DNA of 23,976 bases from Planctomycetota bacterium (lineage in GTDB: Bacteria; Planctomycetota; PUPC01; JACPCR01). The notes beneath the pieces were generated by a model. The model saw nothing but the letters and a program-made list of their open reading frames with translations. It was not told the DNA's origin and searched no databases. Within the stretch, counting starts at the first letter, position 1; the number at the start of each line of letters is the position of its first letter. The position numbers and the translations under genes are program-made. Below are positions 1-9,200 of this stretch, one piece after another. The stretch is from assembly GCA_030740295.1 (NCBI GenBank), contig JASLXP010001316.1, positions 1 through 23,976 on the forward strand, written 5' to 3'.

Positions 1-1
1 G

Positions 2-733
2 TACCTGTATGAAACCAGCATGGAATCCCAGGCTGCCGGTGACGCAACGGTTTCATTAAACGCCCAGGCCAACGAGCACAGTAGAGCAGCCGCTGCCACT
101 TTCAAGGTCCGACACGACAGGCACTGGCACAACTACAAAACCGAGCTGCAATGCGAACTGCCCATCACAGGGATCGACTTCATACCGTGCGCACAACAGG
201 GCACGATTAACATCAAGTGGATTCGCCTGAGCGATGCCAAAGGCAAGGTAGTAAAGGAGTGGAAGTTCGATCGGGCTCCCCCAAAGAGAAATCCCAAAGC
301 CGGCGTCAAACCGCAACCGACAATCGCAGGATGGCAGGCCGGCCCCAATGGACACGCCACATGCATCCAGCGTAAAGACTCGCTCCACATGAAAGTCACA
401 GGCCGCGATTCCATGCTGATGACCGCCAGGCCGCTGAAGTCAGCCAAAGGCAAGTACAGTTTCAGTATCCGGATGAAGTCCAACGCCACGGGAACCGGGC
501 TGGTTTTCGGCAGGCCCTCAGACAGAGGCTACAAACCCGGCAGTGGAAAAACCTTCGTTGTCCACCACGACGACAAGTGGCACGAATACGAGGTCGAATT
601 GAATTTCGATCAGCCGCTCGCACAGATCCGTTTCGATCCATGCACCGGTGCCGGCCAACTGGAGATCGATTGGATTCGTCTGGAAGATTCGGAGGGCCTG
701 TTGGTGCGCAGTTGGGATTTCAAAGAGCAGTAG
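2..733 (+). CDS. C-terminal part of a protein with two tandem beta-sandwich (CBM-like) modules
   Basis: The reading frame is open from base 2, before the first ATG at 20, so this is most likely the 3' end of a longer gene and 243 residues are visible. Two copies of one module can be read. The first ends near residue 87 and the second fills the last 100 or so residues. Both share the pattern HD..WH.Y...EL, then I.F.PC....G...I.WIRL.D..G..V..W.F. This resembles the jelly-roll, carbohydrate-binding-like repeats found at the C-terminus of exported sulfatases and hydrolases in planctomycete-type genomes. The upstream catalytic part is not in the window, so the enzyme cannot be named. The next gene, an alpha/beta hydrolase on the same strand, starts 142 bp downstream, which is too far to assume an operon. 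The coding call is secure; the module assignment is inferred from pattern only. Confidence 0.75.
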   Translation, partial: YLYETSMESQAAGDATVSLNAQANEHSRAAAATFKVRHDRHWHNYKTELQCELPITGIDFIPCAQQGTINIKWIRLSDAKGKVVKEWKFDRAPPKRNPKAGVKPQPTIAGWQAGPNGHATCIQRKDSLHMKVTGRDSMLMTARPLKSAKGKYSFSIRMKSNATGTGLVFGRPSDRGYKPGSGKTFVVHHDDKWHEYEVELNFDQPLAQIRFDPCTGAGQLEIDWIRLEDSEGLLVRSWDFKEQ

Positions 734-875
734 TAGGTTCATGGAATGCGTTGTCTCCACTACTGACGACAGGCAAGCTGTTTCTGGAGGGCTGAACGTA
801 TCTTGAACACCTGTGCGCCTGGGATAATGTGAAATAGCCCACATTTGCACACAAGAATCACCAAGCCTCTCCGGC

Positions 876-1808
876 ATGCCCTCACGAACCGACATCCTTC
901 GCAGTATGCAGCTCGTAATGGGTGATTGCCCTGACGAATCAAGGCGTGTCCCATTGGAGCCTTGCATTGAGGATGAGTTTGACGATGGAGACGTCGTCCG
1001 GCGGCTGGTGACCTTTGCCGTCGAGCCCGGTGACCGGAATTCTGCCTGGCTTATGATTCCCAAGGACCGGCTTGACTCGAAGCGTCCTGGGCCGGCGATG
1101 GTCTGCCTGCACCAGACCACGGGCATCGGCAAGGACGAACCTGCGGGCCTGGGCGGTTTGCCAAATCTGCACTACGCGGCCGAACTTACGAAGCGCGGGC
1201 ATGTGACCTTCACTCCGGACTATCCGAACTTCGGGCAATACAAGATTGATTGCTACAAGATGGGTTACGCCAGCGCATCGATGAAGGGCATCTGGAACCA
1301 CGGCCGAGCGGTGGACCTGGTCGCAGGTCTGCCGGAGGCCGACGCAAATCGCATCGGCGTCATCGGTCATTCTCTCGGTGGCCACAATGCGCTGTTTGCC
1401 GCCGCTTTCGACGACCGATTGAAGGTTGCGGTGAGCAGTTGTGGCTTCACTGCATTCGCCTGGAATGACGACGAAGGCCGAGGCCAGCCGGGGGACCTTT
1501 CGGACTGGTGTCATTCCGGGTACATGCCGCGCATCAAAGATGTGTATCACTGCCGCGCTGAGGAGATGCCCTGGGACTTTCCGGATGTGCTGGCATCCAT
1601 CGCTCCGAGAGCCGTCTTCATCAACGGGCCAAAACAAGACTTCATGCGTTACGAGGGCGTCGTCCATTCTGTAAACGTGACACGTCCTCTTTACGAAGAT
1701 GCGGGCGTGCCGGAGCGTTTCGAATCCGTGCACCCGGACTGCAAGCACGACTTCCCGCCAAACGTGCGGGAACAGGCCTACGCTTTCGTTGACCGAATCC
1801 TCCGCTGA
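876..1808 (+). CDS. alpha/beta hydrolase (dienelactone hydrolase / acetyl-xylan-esterase-like)
   Basis: This is a 310-residue serine hydrolase of the alpha/beta fold. The nucleophile elbow is GHSLGG with Ser166. It is preceded by the strand-and-oxyanion stretch MVCLHQTTG near residue 75. A candidate acid is Asp255 in GPKQDF, and the His is His291 in CKHDFP near the C-terminus, the expected order and spacing for this fold. The long acidic N-terminus and the DYPNFG.Y segment near residue 115 resemble prolyl-oligopeptidase/dienelactone-hydrolase family proteins that often deacetylate or deacylate sugars in polysaccharide-degrading bacteria. No signal peptide is visible, so it should be cytoplasmic. 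The ATG at 876 has no clear Shine-Dalgarno sequence; ATGs at 906 and 918 are alternatives. The substrate is unknown. Confidence 0.85.
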   Translation: MPSRTDILRSMQLVMGDCPDESRRVPLEPCIEDEFDDGDVVRRLVTFAVEPGDRNSAWLMIPKDRLDSKRPGPAMVCLHQTTGIGKDEPAGLGGLPNLHYAAELTKRGHVTFTPDYPNFGQYKIDCYKMGYASASMKGIWNHGRAVDLVAGLPEADANRIGVIGHSLGGHNALFAAAFDDRLKVAVSSCGFTAFAWNDDEGRGQPGDLSDWCHSGYMPRIKDVYHCRAEEMPWDFPDVLASIAPRAVFINGPKQDFMRYEGVVHSVNVTRPLYEDAGVPERFESVHPDCKHDFPPNVREQAYAFVDRILR

Positions 1809-1822
1809 ACTGGAACGAAGTA

Positions 1823-1931
1823 CCGCTCGTAGCCACGGGCTGCCAGCTTGTGAGCTCGTACTAATAATTTAACTTGGCTCACAGGCTGGCAGCCTGCGGC
1901 CACAGGATGTAAACGCATCCGCTCGTAGCCA
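1823..1931. repeat. palindromic element with flanking 13-bp direct repeats
   Basis: Two 28-bp arms, 1829-1856 and 1876-1903, are inverted copies matching at 23 of 28 positions around a 19-nt A/T-rich loop. The core of each arm is GGCTGCCAGC and its complement. All five differences are transitions, so RNA of the plus strand could still pair at three of them through G-U. The 13-mer CCGCTCGTAGCCA occurs at 1823-1835 and again at 1919-1931, bracketing the hairpin. It lies between convergent genes (hydrolase end 1808, next gene end 1985), so it could act as a bidirectional terminator. The direct repeats and long imperfect arms look more like a dispersed REP/MITE-type palindrome. Confidence 0.7.
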
Positions 1932-1984
1932 GAGGATCATTTCCCAGCGAGTCCCAATGGGTAAGGGACGCCGAAGGTATTGAT

Positions 1985-3391
1985 TTACCTCTCAGGATTC
2001 ACCTCCACCTCCACATCGTCCAGCCAACTGGTGCCTCTGCCGTCCTGGCGGAAGATGATGCTGAGGGCGCTTATGTCTGGTGGGGGCTGACCGCAGATCC
2101 CAGCAGTAACCTTGGTCCAGTCATTTGTGCCGGTGAGTTTCTCTGAACAGATATAGGGATAGCGTTGCGGGTAGTTGTAGACACCCCAGCGGACCGCCAG
2201 GCAGGCGCCACGGCCGACGACGTTTTCGGTTCTGATGTATCCTGTCACTCGGAAAGCCACTGTCTTTCTCCATGGCTGTGTCCAGGCGCCATCGCTCTCT
2301 CGATCCATGATCCATTCGGATGGACCTTCGGTGTCTTTAGATATCTTCAGAGAGTAATCATCCGAGTGGCCTTCATCGCGTGACCATTCGCAGCCTTTGC
2401 CTTGAGGCAGCCACGGCCAGGGATCGGTGTCGCCTTCGGTGGGTTCACTCAGATTCAATCCACAAGCGAAGCTCGTCTTGCGTTCGTAGAGAGGCAGCTC
2501 ATCGAAACCGTGGTAGCTCACTGGTGGGACGGGCTCGGCCGCTTCGAGCAGTTGCTGTGCCTGAGCGTCCGGGCAAAGCCGGATTCTGAATCGCGGGCAA
2601 ATCTCTTCGTAGAGTTCCTCGCGGGAATAGTGTCCGGCAAAGTGGATATCGTAACCCCAGTTGCAGACTCCGATGGAGGTGCGGTCTGCGGTTTCGCCGA
2701 CGAATTCGAATGCAGGATTATTTCCGGGATCGAATGCCGGGAAGAACAGGCCATCACGCTTCATCGATTGGGGACTGGGTATTCCGGTAGCCATATGGTT
2801 GAGAGGCATCTTCCATACCTTGCCGTCTCCCTTCTCGGCAACGAGCCACGAAAACTTCTTCTGCCACATTCCTGGAAAGGTCACCGTCGGACCGGGAGTA
2901 TCGGCGTACCACGGATCGCAGTACTCGAAACTTAGCTTCTCTTCACCATCGAAGACTTCCGGGCTGTGTATTTTCAGATGACATTCGAAGTCGTAGATGT
3001 AGGACTCCAGATCTTCACTCCATGTCAGGTTCAGTTTCCTCCTGGAAGTCGCCACGCAACCGGGGTCGCTGGTGACAAAGGTAAGGGAAATTGAATCCGT
3101 TCCATCGCCTTCCACTTCTACGTTCAGAAGCTCCGTGGTCGCCAGCACGCGATGTTTAAAGACCCAGAAAAGCTGAACTCCAGATACCAGGGGCCGGCCC
3201 CCGGGTCTGAGTTTTAAGTCGCGCAGGTTCACCGGTTTCTGATTGCCATCGAAGTACCGGAGATTCTGCTCCGGCTGTTCGATGAGCTTGTTCTCGAATC
3301 TGGCGATTGGCTCATCGCCGTCGCAGATCCACTGTTCACCAGCGCAGACGCCGCCGTGAGTTTGGAAACTGAAAGAAGGTCTATGCGTCAT
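1985..3391 (-). CDS. unrecognised 468-residue protein with a C-terminal CBM-like module
   Basis: I do not recognise the family of the first 310 residues. They are rich in aromatic residues and short beta-like segments (for example SFEYCDPWYADTPGPT near 154 and SIGVCNWGYDIHFAG near 239). Residues of about 318-464 look like a jelly-roll carbohydrate-binding module of the CBM4/9 kind, with DDYSLKIS, VAFRVTGYIRTE, a W-containing strand and the closing SWLDDVEVEV. No signal peptide is seen, which is odd for a protein ending in such a module. The start is placed at the ATG whose complement is 3389-3391, preceded by AAGGATC in the right position. A longer frame opening at 3532 would run through the palindromes at 3414-3540 and is rejected. 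It is transcribed divergently from the DUF3604 gene and may share its intergenic control region. Confidence 0.75.
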   Translation of the reverse strand: MTHRPSFSFQTHGGVCAGEQWICDGDEPIARFENKLIEQPEQNLRYFDGNQKPVNLRDLKLRPGGRPLVSGVQLFWVFKHRVLATTELLNVEVEGDGTDSISLTFVTSDPGCVATSRRKLNLTWSEDLESYIYDFECHLKIHSPEVFDGEEKLSFEYCDPWYADTPGPTVTFPGMWQKKFSWLVAEKGDGKVWKMPLNHMATGIPSPQSMKRDGLFFPAFDPGNNPAFEFVGETADRTSIGVCNWGYDIHFAGHYSREELYEEICPRFRIRLCPDAQAQQLLEAAEPVPPVSYHGFDELPLYERKTSFACGLNLSEPTEGDTDPWPWLPQGKGCEWSRDEGHSDDYSLKISKDTEGPSEWIMDRESDGAWTQPWRKTVAFRVTGYIRTENVVGRGACLAVRWGVYNYPQRYPYICSEKLTGTNDWTKVTAGICGQPPPDISALSIIFRQDGRGTSWLDDVEVEVNPER

Positions 3392-3413
3392 TTTTCTGAT
3401 CCTTGCGGTTGCG

Positions 3414-3450
3414 GAGCCTGCTTCTTTGAGCACACGCAGAAAGCAGGCTC
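3414..3450. repeat. 10-bp perfect inverted repeat
   Basis: GAGCCTGCTT at 3414-3423 is exactly complementary to AAGCAGGCTC at 3441-3450, with a 17-nt loop; pairing extends further if one extra A is bulged. It lies between the divergent starts of the 1985-3391 gene and the DUF3604 gene, so it is not a terminator for either. It could be a leader hairpin of the minus-strand transcript or part of a dispersed palindromic element together with the neighbour at 3468-3540. Confidence 0.55.
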
Positions 3451-3467
3451 GTATGCGTTGCATGAAA

Positions 3468-3540
3468 ATTGTAGGATGGCCATCTTGGCGGTCTCGGGGT
3501 GACGAATCTTCAGGGACGGGCAAGACACCCATCCTACGAT
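3468..3540. repeat. long imperfect palindromic element
   Basis: The arms at 3468-3491 and 3517-3540 (24 bp each) are inverted copies with 18 of 24 positions matching. The outer block GTAGGATGG/CCATCCTAC is perfect, with a second block TCTTG/CAAGA further in. The 25-nt loop is G/C rich. The element sits in the space between two divergent genes. Its form, with perfect tips and a diverging centre, suggests a mobile or dispersed palindrome rather than a simple terminator. Confidence 0.65.
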
Positions 3541-3636
3541 CGGAACCTGCGCATGCTCAATATCCAATCGAAGAGATCTTGGTGAAGACCACTCCCGGAT
3601 TCAAATCTGGAATCAAACAGGTATGGAGAACTTAAA

Positions 3637-5517
3637 ATGAGGTGGGAAGAAATAGCTACTGATTCCGGTTCTGCCCGTATCGAGCCATCCCAGAACGTGG
3701 TGGCCAGGACGAGTCAGGCATGGAAGATCATCTATACCATTGGGGCCGCGGGAATCGCCGAAGGCGGGGCCGTTCGCATCACCATTCCATACGGTTTTTC
3801 GACACCGCAGTTGGCCTACGCAACAGGCATCGGCTACACGACGGCCGAATGCTCGCGTTCCGATGCCGGGCTTTCGCTGCACACACACGATCCTGCAACG
3901 GATGGACCTGGGGGCGGCTGGGGACGCAATGTCGGGGTGTGGGGTTATCACGTCTTCATTCGTATTGATGAAGGGAACCTGACTGAGGGTGACACCATCA
4001 CTCTGAACTATGGCGATGGTCCTGGCGACGGATCGTTCGCCAGATACTTTGAAGGCAAGGCGGAATTTACAGTCTCGGTGGACCGGGATGGTACACGGAG
4101 CTCGGAACGAGGCGGATTCGCGCTCATCGAGGGAGAGCAGCCGGCCATCTTTGTGGTCGCCTCCGGACCTTCGCAGTTGTTCGTGACTGTTCCATCCGTG
4201 GTGACTCCTGGCGAACCCTTTGATGCGAAAGTCACGGTCAGAGATTCTGAAGGAAATACATGCCCTGATTACTCAGGAGACGTTTCAGTGATCACGCCGG
4301 ATTCGGGAACGATCTCGAAGCAGTTCGAGGCCGGTGACCGCGGTGTCGGTTCGATTGGAGACATCACCATTCACACGAAGGGCACCTGCCAACTCAGCGC
4401 GGTCGATGAAAGTGGCCACATCCTCGGAGTTTCGAATGCAATCTCCGTGGTTGAACCTGCGTGCGATCGGGTCTACTGGGGCGACATCCACGTGATGACC
4501 GAGATTTCCGCGGGTCTTGCCCGACCGGCGGAGGCTTACCGTTACGCTCGCGAGGATGCGCATCTGGATTTCTGCGCAATCACCGACGGTGATCATGCCG
4601 ACAGCTACTTTTCGGACGAGGAGTGGGAAGAGACTCGCCAGGCTGTTAAAGACTTTTACGAACCAGGCGCCTTCGTGACTTTACTGGCCTCTGAATACCA
4701 CGAACGAAAAATCGCGGGAGACAAGAATGTCTATTACCCGACGGATGATGTCCCGCTGATCCGCTGGAGTGATGTTGATGGTGCACAGCCGGAGGCGCTG
4801 TGGAAAGCGCTCGATGGTCAAAAGGCATTGACCATTCCCCATCACACCTCTACCGGCAGCGTCGGGGCCAAAGTCTGGGAACATCACGATCCGGATTATC
4901 AACGTCTCGTCGAAGTCTATTCCGTGTGGGGCAGTTCAGAATGTGAAGGCTGCCACCGTCCGGGATTCTGGCGCAACAATTACGAAAACAGCGTGCAGGC
5001 CGGGCTTCACAAGGGCTATCGCCTGGGCATCCTGGCATCCGGTGATTCTCACGATGGGTTGCCGGGCAACTCGCGCTGGCTCCGGCTGAGGGAAGGCTAT
5101 CAGAGCGGGCTGGTTGCCATCTGCGCTCCGGAGCTGACCAGAGAGGCGGTCTTCGATGCACTGTGGAATCGCCGGTGCTACGGAACAAGCGGAGCGAGGA
5201 TTCTGCTCTCCTTCACTCTCAACGGCCAATCGATGGGTTCGGAACTGACGAGTCCCGATGATCGTGCGGTCCGCGTCATCCAGGTCGAAGCGTCAGGCAC
5301 GTCACCCATCGAAGAGATCACCATCATTCGCAACGGGTCAGAAGTCCACCGTCATGCCGGAAGCGAAATCACGGAAGACTTCGAATGGACAGATCGCGAT
5401 TCATATAGGGAAGTCAGCCTGACCGATTACGAGGGTAAAGCCTTCATCTACTATTACGTGCGCGTCGTTCAAGCAGATGGCGAAGTTGCGTGGAGTTCGC
5501 CCATCTGGATTTCATGA
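3637..5517 (+). CDS. DUF3604-type PHP-superfamily protein
   Basis: A 626-residue protein. Residues 1-275 form two beta-rich domains, including an Ig-like stretch VVTPGEPFDAKVTVRDSEGN near 188-207. From about 277 it has the DUF3604/PHP core: YWGDIHVMT (Asp283, His285), an AYRYAR..AHLDFCAITD segment to about 317 followed by GDHAD, a FYEPGAFVTLLASEYHE strand with Glu353, NVYY, IPHHT with His401-His402, VEVYS with Glu426, and ASGDSHDG with Asp470 and His472. PHP proteins are metal-dependent phosphoesterases or phosphatases; DUF3604 itself has no settled reaction. The first motif reads His-x-Met instead of His-x-His. The C-terminal 110 residues are again beta-rich and end in AWSSPIWIS. No signal peptide is visible. 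The ATG at 3637 follows GGAGAACTTAAA, a usable Shine-Dalgarno sequence. Confidence 0.85.
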   Translation: MRWEEIATDSGSARIEPSQNVVARTSQAWKIIYTIGAAGIAEGGAVRITIPYGFSTPQLAYATGIGYTTAECSRSDAGLSLHTHDPATDGPGGGWGRNVGVWGYHVFIRIDEGNLTEGDTITLNYGDGPGDGSFARYFEGKAEFTVSVDRDGTRSSERGGFALIEGEQPAIFVVASGPSQLFVTVPSVVTPGEPFDAKVTVRDSEGNTCPDYSGDVSVITPDSGTISKQFEAGDRGVGSIGDITIHTKGTCQLSAVDESGHILGVSNAISVVEPACDRVYWGDIHVMTEISAGLARPAEAYRYAREDAHLDFCAITDGDHADSYFSDEEWEETRQAVKDFYEPGAFVTLLASEYHERKIAGDKNVYYPTDDVPLIRWSDVDGAQPEALWKALDGQKALTIPHHTSTGSVGAKVWEHHDPDYQRLVEVYSVWGSSECEGCHRPGFWRNNYENSVQAGLHKGYRLGILASGDSHDGLPGNSRWLRLREGYQSGLVAICAPELTREAVFDALWNRRCYGTSGARILLSFTLNGQSMGSELTSPDDRAVRVIQVEASGTSPIEEITIIRNGSEVHRHAGSEITEDFEWTDRDSYREVSLTDYEGKAFIYYYVRVVQADGEVAWSSPIWIS

Positions 5518-5581
5518 GGCGATGCTCTGACCATTTTGAATGGGTTGAGTTAGGAGGCCGAGAATTGCAGGGTCTCGCCTC
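5516..5581. repeat. inverted repeat between convergent genes
   Basis: GAGGCGATGCTCTG (5516-5529) and CAGGGTCTCGCCTC (5568-5581) are inverted copies matching at 11 of 14 positions. The 38-nt loop contains a small perfect hairpin, CCATT-TTG-AATGG (5531-5543). It fills the space between the stops of the DUF3604 gene and the VOC gene and overlaps the DUF3604 stop codon. A bidirectional terminator role is plausible, although there is no T-tract. Confidence 0.4.
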
Positions 5582-5583
5582 CA

Positions 5584-5994
5584 TCAACCGTGCGCGCCGT
5601 TGGCCCACTCGATGAATTCGATGATGTTGTTATCGGGGTCGCTCAGATAAACCCACTTCTCTGCACCAGGGATTTCTGTTGGCCCATCGACAACTGGGAT
5701 TCCTTTGGCCGCCACCATCTCCATTGTTTCCTCCATGCTTTCAGTCGGGAATGCTACATGGGGGCAAAAGGGGCGTCTTACCTTCGGTTTCTCAAACGGG
5801 ACAGGCTGGTCGTTTTCGTCTAGTGACTGGATCAGTTCCAGGTTGCCACCATCCAGTTCGAGCATTGCGAAAATCTCGTGGTCATTCTCGTTGTGCTCGC
5901 GAAACAGGAGCTTCATGCCCAGCAGGCCGCTGTAGAATTCAATCGCTCTGTCCATATCGGAAACGGCAAAAGCAAAATGGTCGTTTTTCAGCAT
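5584..5994 (-). CDS. VOC-family (glyoxalase I-like) protein
   Basis: A 136-residue protein of the vicinal-oxygen-chelate fold, of normal single-protomer length with two beta-alpha-beta-beta-beta halves. The four expected metal ligands are in place: His6 in DHFAFAVSD, Glu53 in NLELIQS, His79 in CPHVAFP and Glu126 in NIIEFIEW. The segments MDRAIEFYSGLLGMKL and YLSDPDNNIIEF are typical of lactoylglutathione-lyase-like members. It is probably cytoplasmic and metal-dependent. The exact reaction (glyoxalase, dioxygenase, epimerase or resistance protein) cannot be told from sequence. The ATG at 5994 is preceded by CAGGAGAATGAAAAACC, a good Shine-Dalgarno sequence. It stands alone on the minus strand between two large plus-strand genes and is transcribed divergently from the 1163-residue protein. 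Confidence 0.88.
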   Translation of the reverse strand: MLKNDHFAFAVSDMDRAIEFYSGLLGMKLLFREHNENDHEIFAMLELDGGNLELIQSLDENDQPVPFEKPKVRRPFCPHVAFPTESMEETMEMVAAKGIPVVDGPTEIPGAEKWVYLSDPDNNIIEFIEWANGAHG

Positions 5995-6284
5995 GGTTTT
6001 TCATTCTCCTGTTGGTCTGAGTTCTGGCGCGGGTTCTGTCTGGTGTCAGGTTGGACGAAGGGCCCACGGCGCGGTCTGGCTGGCCGCCACGATGGAGAAT
6101 CATCTCATTCTGAATTCTCTTTCGCTCGCGAGTATTCCATAGGTAAGTAGTCGTCACCTGAATGCAGAATGGATGATCCCTTTGGCGCATTTGCTGGCCG
6201 TAGTGTATTGAGAACTGCAGCAAGGTTCAGAACGTGCTGACTGTGATGATTGCCAGTCCAGAATTGGAAATCGAGAAGAATAAT

Positions 6285-9200
6285 ATGAAACGATACGTAC
6301 CTGCCCTGATCGCCTGCACCTGGATTCTGCTCGGGCTCTGCGGCTATTCCTTGGCCGAAACGGAAAAGAAGCCTGCTGTGCTCTTCCTCACCAATCCGGT
6401 ACACCGGCATTCCGGCGGAGCATACCTGCGACTCAACATGGCCCGGCTCGACAAGCTGGGCTACCGGGTGGCCTACTATTCGTACCGTGACTTCTATAGG
6501 AAGGATGCCGGTCTGACTCAGTCTTTCGATGTCGTGGTGATGCTCGGCGTGCCCGGGCTCGATTGGTCAGGGACGAAAGAGTTGTGGCCCGATACGGTCA
6601 AGCTTTACGGCGGCATCCGTAAACACCTGGCTGCCGGCGGAGGATTGATGGTATTCAGCGCCCCGCAGATCTGGGGCATGAAAGCATTCGACGCGCTCAT
6701 GAAGCCTTACGGAATCCGGCCACTCTCCGGATGCTTTGTCGATGAAGATCCCACATTGACAACGCATGGGGTTTTGAATTGCGCCTACACAACGGAGATC
6801 ACGAGGCATCCGCTGTGCCGGGAGACCCGCGGCCTCTGGTATCCGGTGGGACAGAGGGCAGGCGGTACGACGAACTTTGACACGTTGCGCAACGCAAACA
6901 CGGTCCCCTTCGACGTGGATAAGAACTGGACGGCCCTGGCCGCGATAGGTGCAACGACCTCGTTCAAGCATTTCGGCGCGAATGAAGGCGCCGATGATCC
7001 GTGGCTCCAACAGGAACGCTTTACGAAGCTCGATACGCAGCCAGCGCCCCTCGTGGCCGTCCGGGAAAAGGTGGAAGGCAAAGGCCGCCTGGCCGCCTGC
7101 GCGATTAACGCGGTCTTTTCTGATTTTTACGCTGGCAACCTCGCTTACAACGGCCTCTGTACGGGCAAAGGCGTCAAAGGCAAACGATCCGATCTCGACC
7201 GCTTGCTGATGAACGTTCTCGACTGGCTGGGCCAAGAATCAATCGCTGCCCGCCGTGATACGATGAAGCAGAGCGACCGCGAGAGTTTCTCTCTACCGCC
7301 GTTCAAATTTCCGGAGCCTCGGCGCGTCACAGACAGCCGGCCGTTCAGGCCGAACACGGATCAGTTTCGCGGCATCATCGGCGCGCGCAGCCGTTACAGC
7401 GGCGGGAAGTCCACCGTTCAGGAATATGCTGTGGCGGCACGGAAGCTCGGCATTCAGTATCTCGCCTTTCTAGAGGACTTCGCCTCTCTCGATCTGAAAG
7501 GCTTTGATCAGTTCAAGAAGGAATGCGAGGCCAACAGCGATGACAAACTCCTCCTGCTGCCGGGGATTCGGATCCAGTCGGAACGCGACATCTGGTACTT
7601 CGGCTTTCGCAAAGGGATCGAGCTTCCACAGGAGGGATTCCTGAAGCCCGGCACTCGGAAGCTTGCACATCACCTGCCGCAACCTGGACAGTATCAGTGG
7701 GTGAGAAACAACGGGGCGCGTTATGACATGGCCTGCGGCAATTTCCGCCTGGAGGAAAAGATGCCTTCCGGTATCCCGCCCGAAGACTACAACGTGCTCA
7801 ACCCCTTCGTATCCATCTACACTTACCGCAACGGAAAACTGGTCGACACCATGATGGATACTTACCTGAAGTGCGCGGCCCGAACCGAATGGGTCTCGCC
7901 CATGGCCGTGCATCTGATCGACTCGGCCGAGGAACTGCGCCGGGAGTGGAGCTCCGATCATTTCAAGACCGTTTACCTGCGTGAGACCGGCCAGGGACTC
8001 AAGGGTTTCGACAAGGGCATTGGAGATCTGTACGCGAGTGCCCCGATCACCTACGTGACCAACGGCCCCCGCATCGATGAGTGGCGGAGCAGCGGGTTCG
8101 ATTTCGCAGGTGGTTGGTGGGACTGGACCCGCTACCGCTGGTTCATCAAGATGGCTGTATCGAGCGAGGCGGGCATCAAGGAGGTCCGCGTGATGAACGG
8201 ACAGCGGCTCATCCGCCGTTTTCTGGCGGGGGGTGCGAAGCGCTTCGAACACACCCTTGTGATGTCTCATAATGACATGAACAACCTGATCATGATCGCT
8301 ACCGACGGCGCAGGCAGGCAGGCCATCAGCGATGAAGAGTGGGGCAAGAACCAGTTGTTCCAGCTCACGTGGTGTTCGGATCGAAACAATATTCCCGGCG
8401 GGTATTCCGGGCTGCCTGCCCCGAAATCTGCCAGCGGGAGCACTGCGGGCAACTACTCGGCGCCGGGTGTGGAGAAGAGCGGGTTCCGCGAGAGCCTGGC
8501 TATTGGCGTCAACATGGACCGCAGCCGGCTGCCGGGCTTTGACGGTCAACCGTATCGGGTCGCTCACGTGACTCCGGCCCCGGTGGTCTTAAGCGCAGAA
8601 GGGTCGGAAGGTGCCTCACGGAGCGCTCGCGACATCGGACGCGACATCTCCTCGCCGGACGTCGCAATCATGACCGCCCGATGCCGGCTCGCATACGACC
8701 GGTCCATCAAGAAGGTGCACCCGTGGCTGAAAGGGCCGCTGTCTCCCATGCAGTTCTTTCACGTGGACATGCGCTACGTCACCTTCAGCCATGCGGGACA
8801 TCTGCCAGCGCCCGTCATCCTGGAGGGGAGGATAAAATTCCTCCGGGACGTATCGTTCAAGAAGTCCGGCCGGCCCATCGGCGTGCGGATTCTCACCATG
8901 TCGACCAACAACCCCCTGGCTGGGTATGACACTGCGGTGATCATGCATTCCAGGACGGGCAATCTCGTTACCCGCATTTCCTATGTCGGCGAGCCAACCT
9001 CGGGCGCCCAAGGCGCGTTCAATCGGGGGGCCTACGCCTATTTCTATCCTGGCCCGTTCGGTTCAGTGGGAGTGATGAGCCTCGACGACGATCTCTCGTT
9101 CCGGTACTACAACAGGTACCTGTTCGTCGGGTACGACATGAGAGGCAAAAGCATCAAGGCAGGCGATGAGCTCGAATACCGTGTCCTCGTATTTACCAGC

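Noticed and set aside
803..828. TTGAAC ... GATAAT as a promoter for the hydrolase gene
   Set aside because: The spacing is only 14 bp, well short of the usual 16-18, and the organism's sigma-factor preferences are unknown.
5995..6284. Hidden small gene or RNA in the 290-bp space before paralogue A
   Set aside because: Short frames here have no ribosome-binding site or recognisable motif. The only dyad (GAGAAT/ATTCTC near 6095-6119) is weak, and nothing further could be supported.
7470..8567. 365-codon frame opposite paralogue A
   Set aside because: It is antisense to a gene with a signal peptide, conserved blocks and a full-length paralogue, and its composition is that of a shadow frame.
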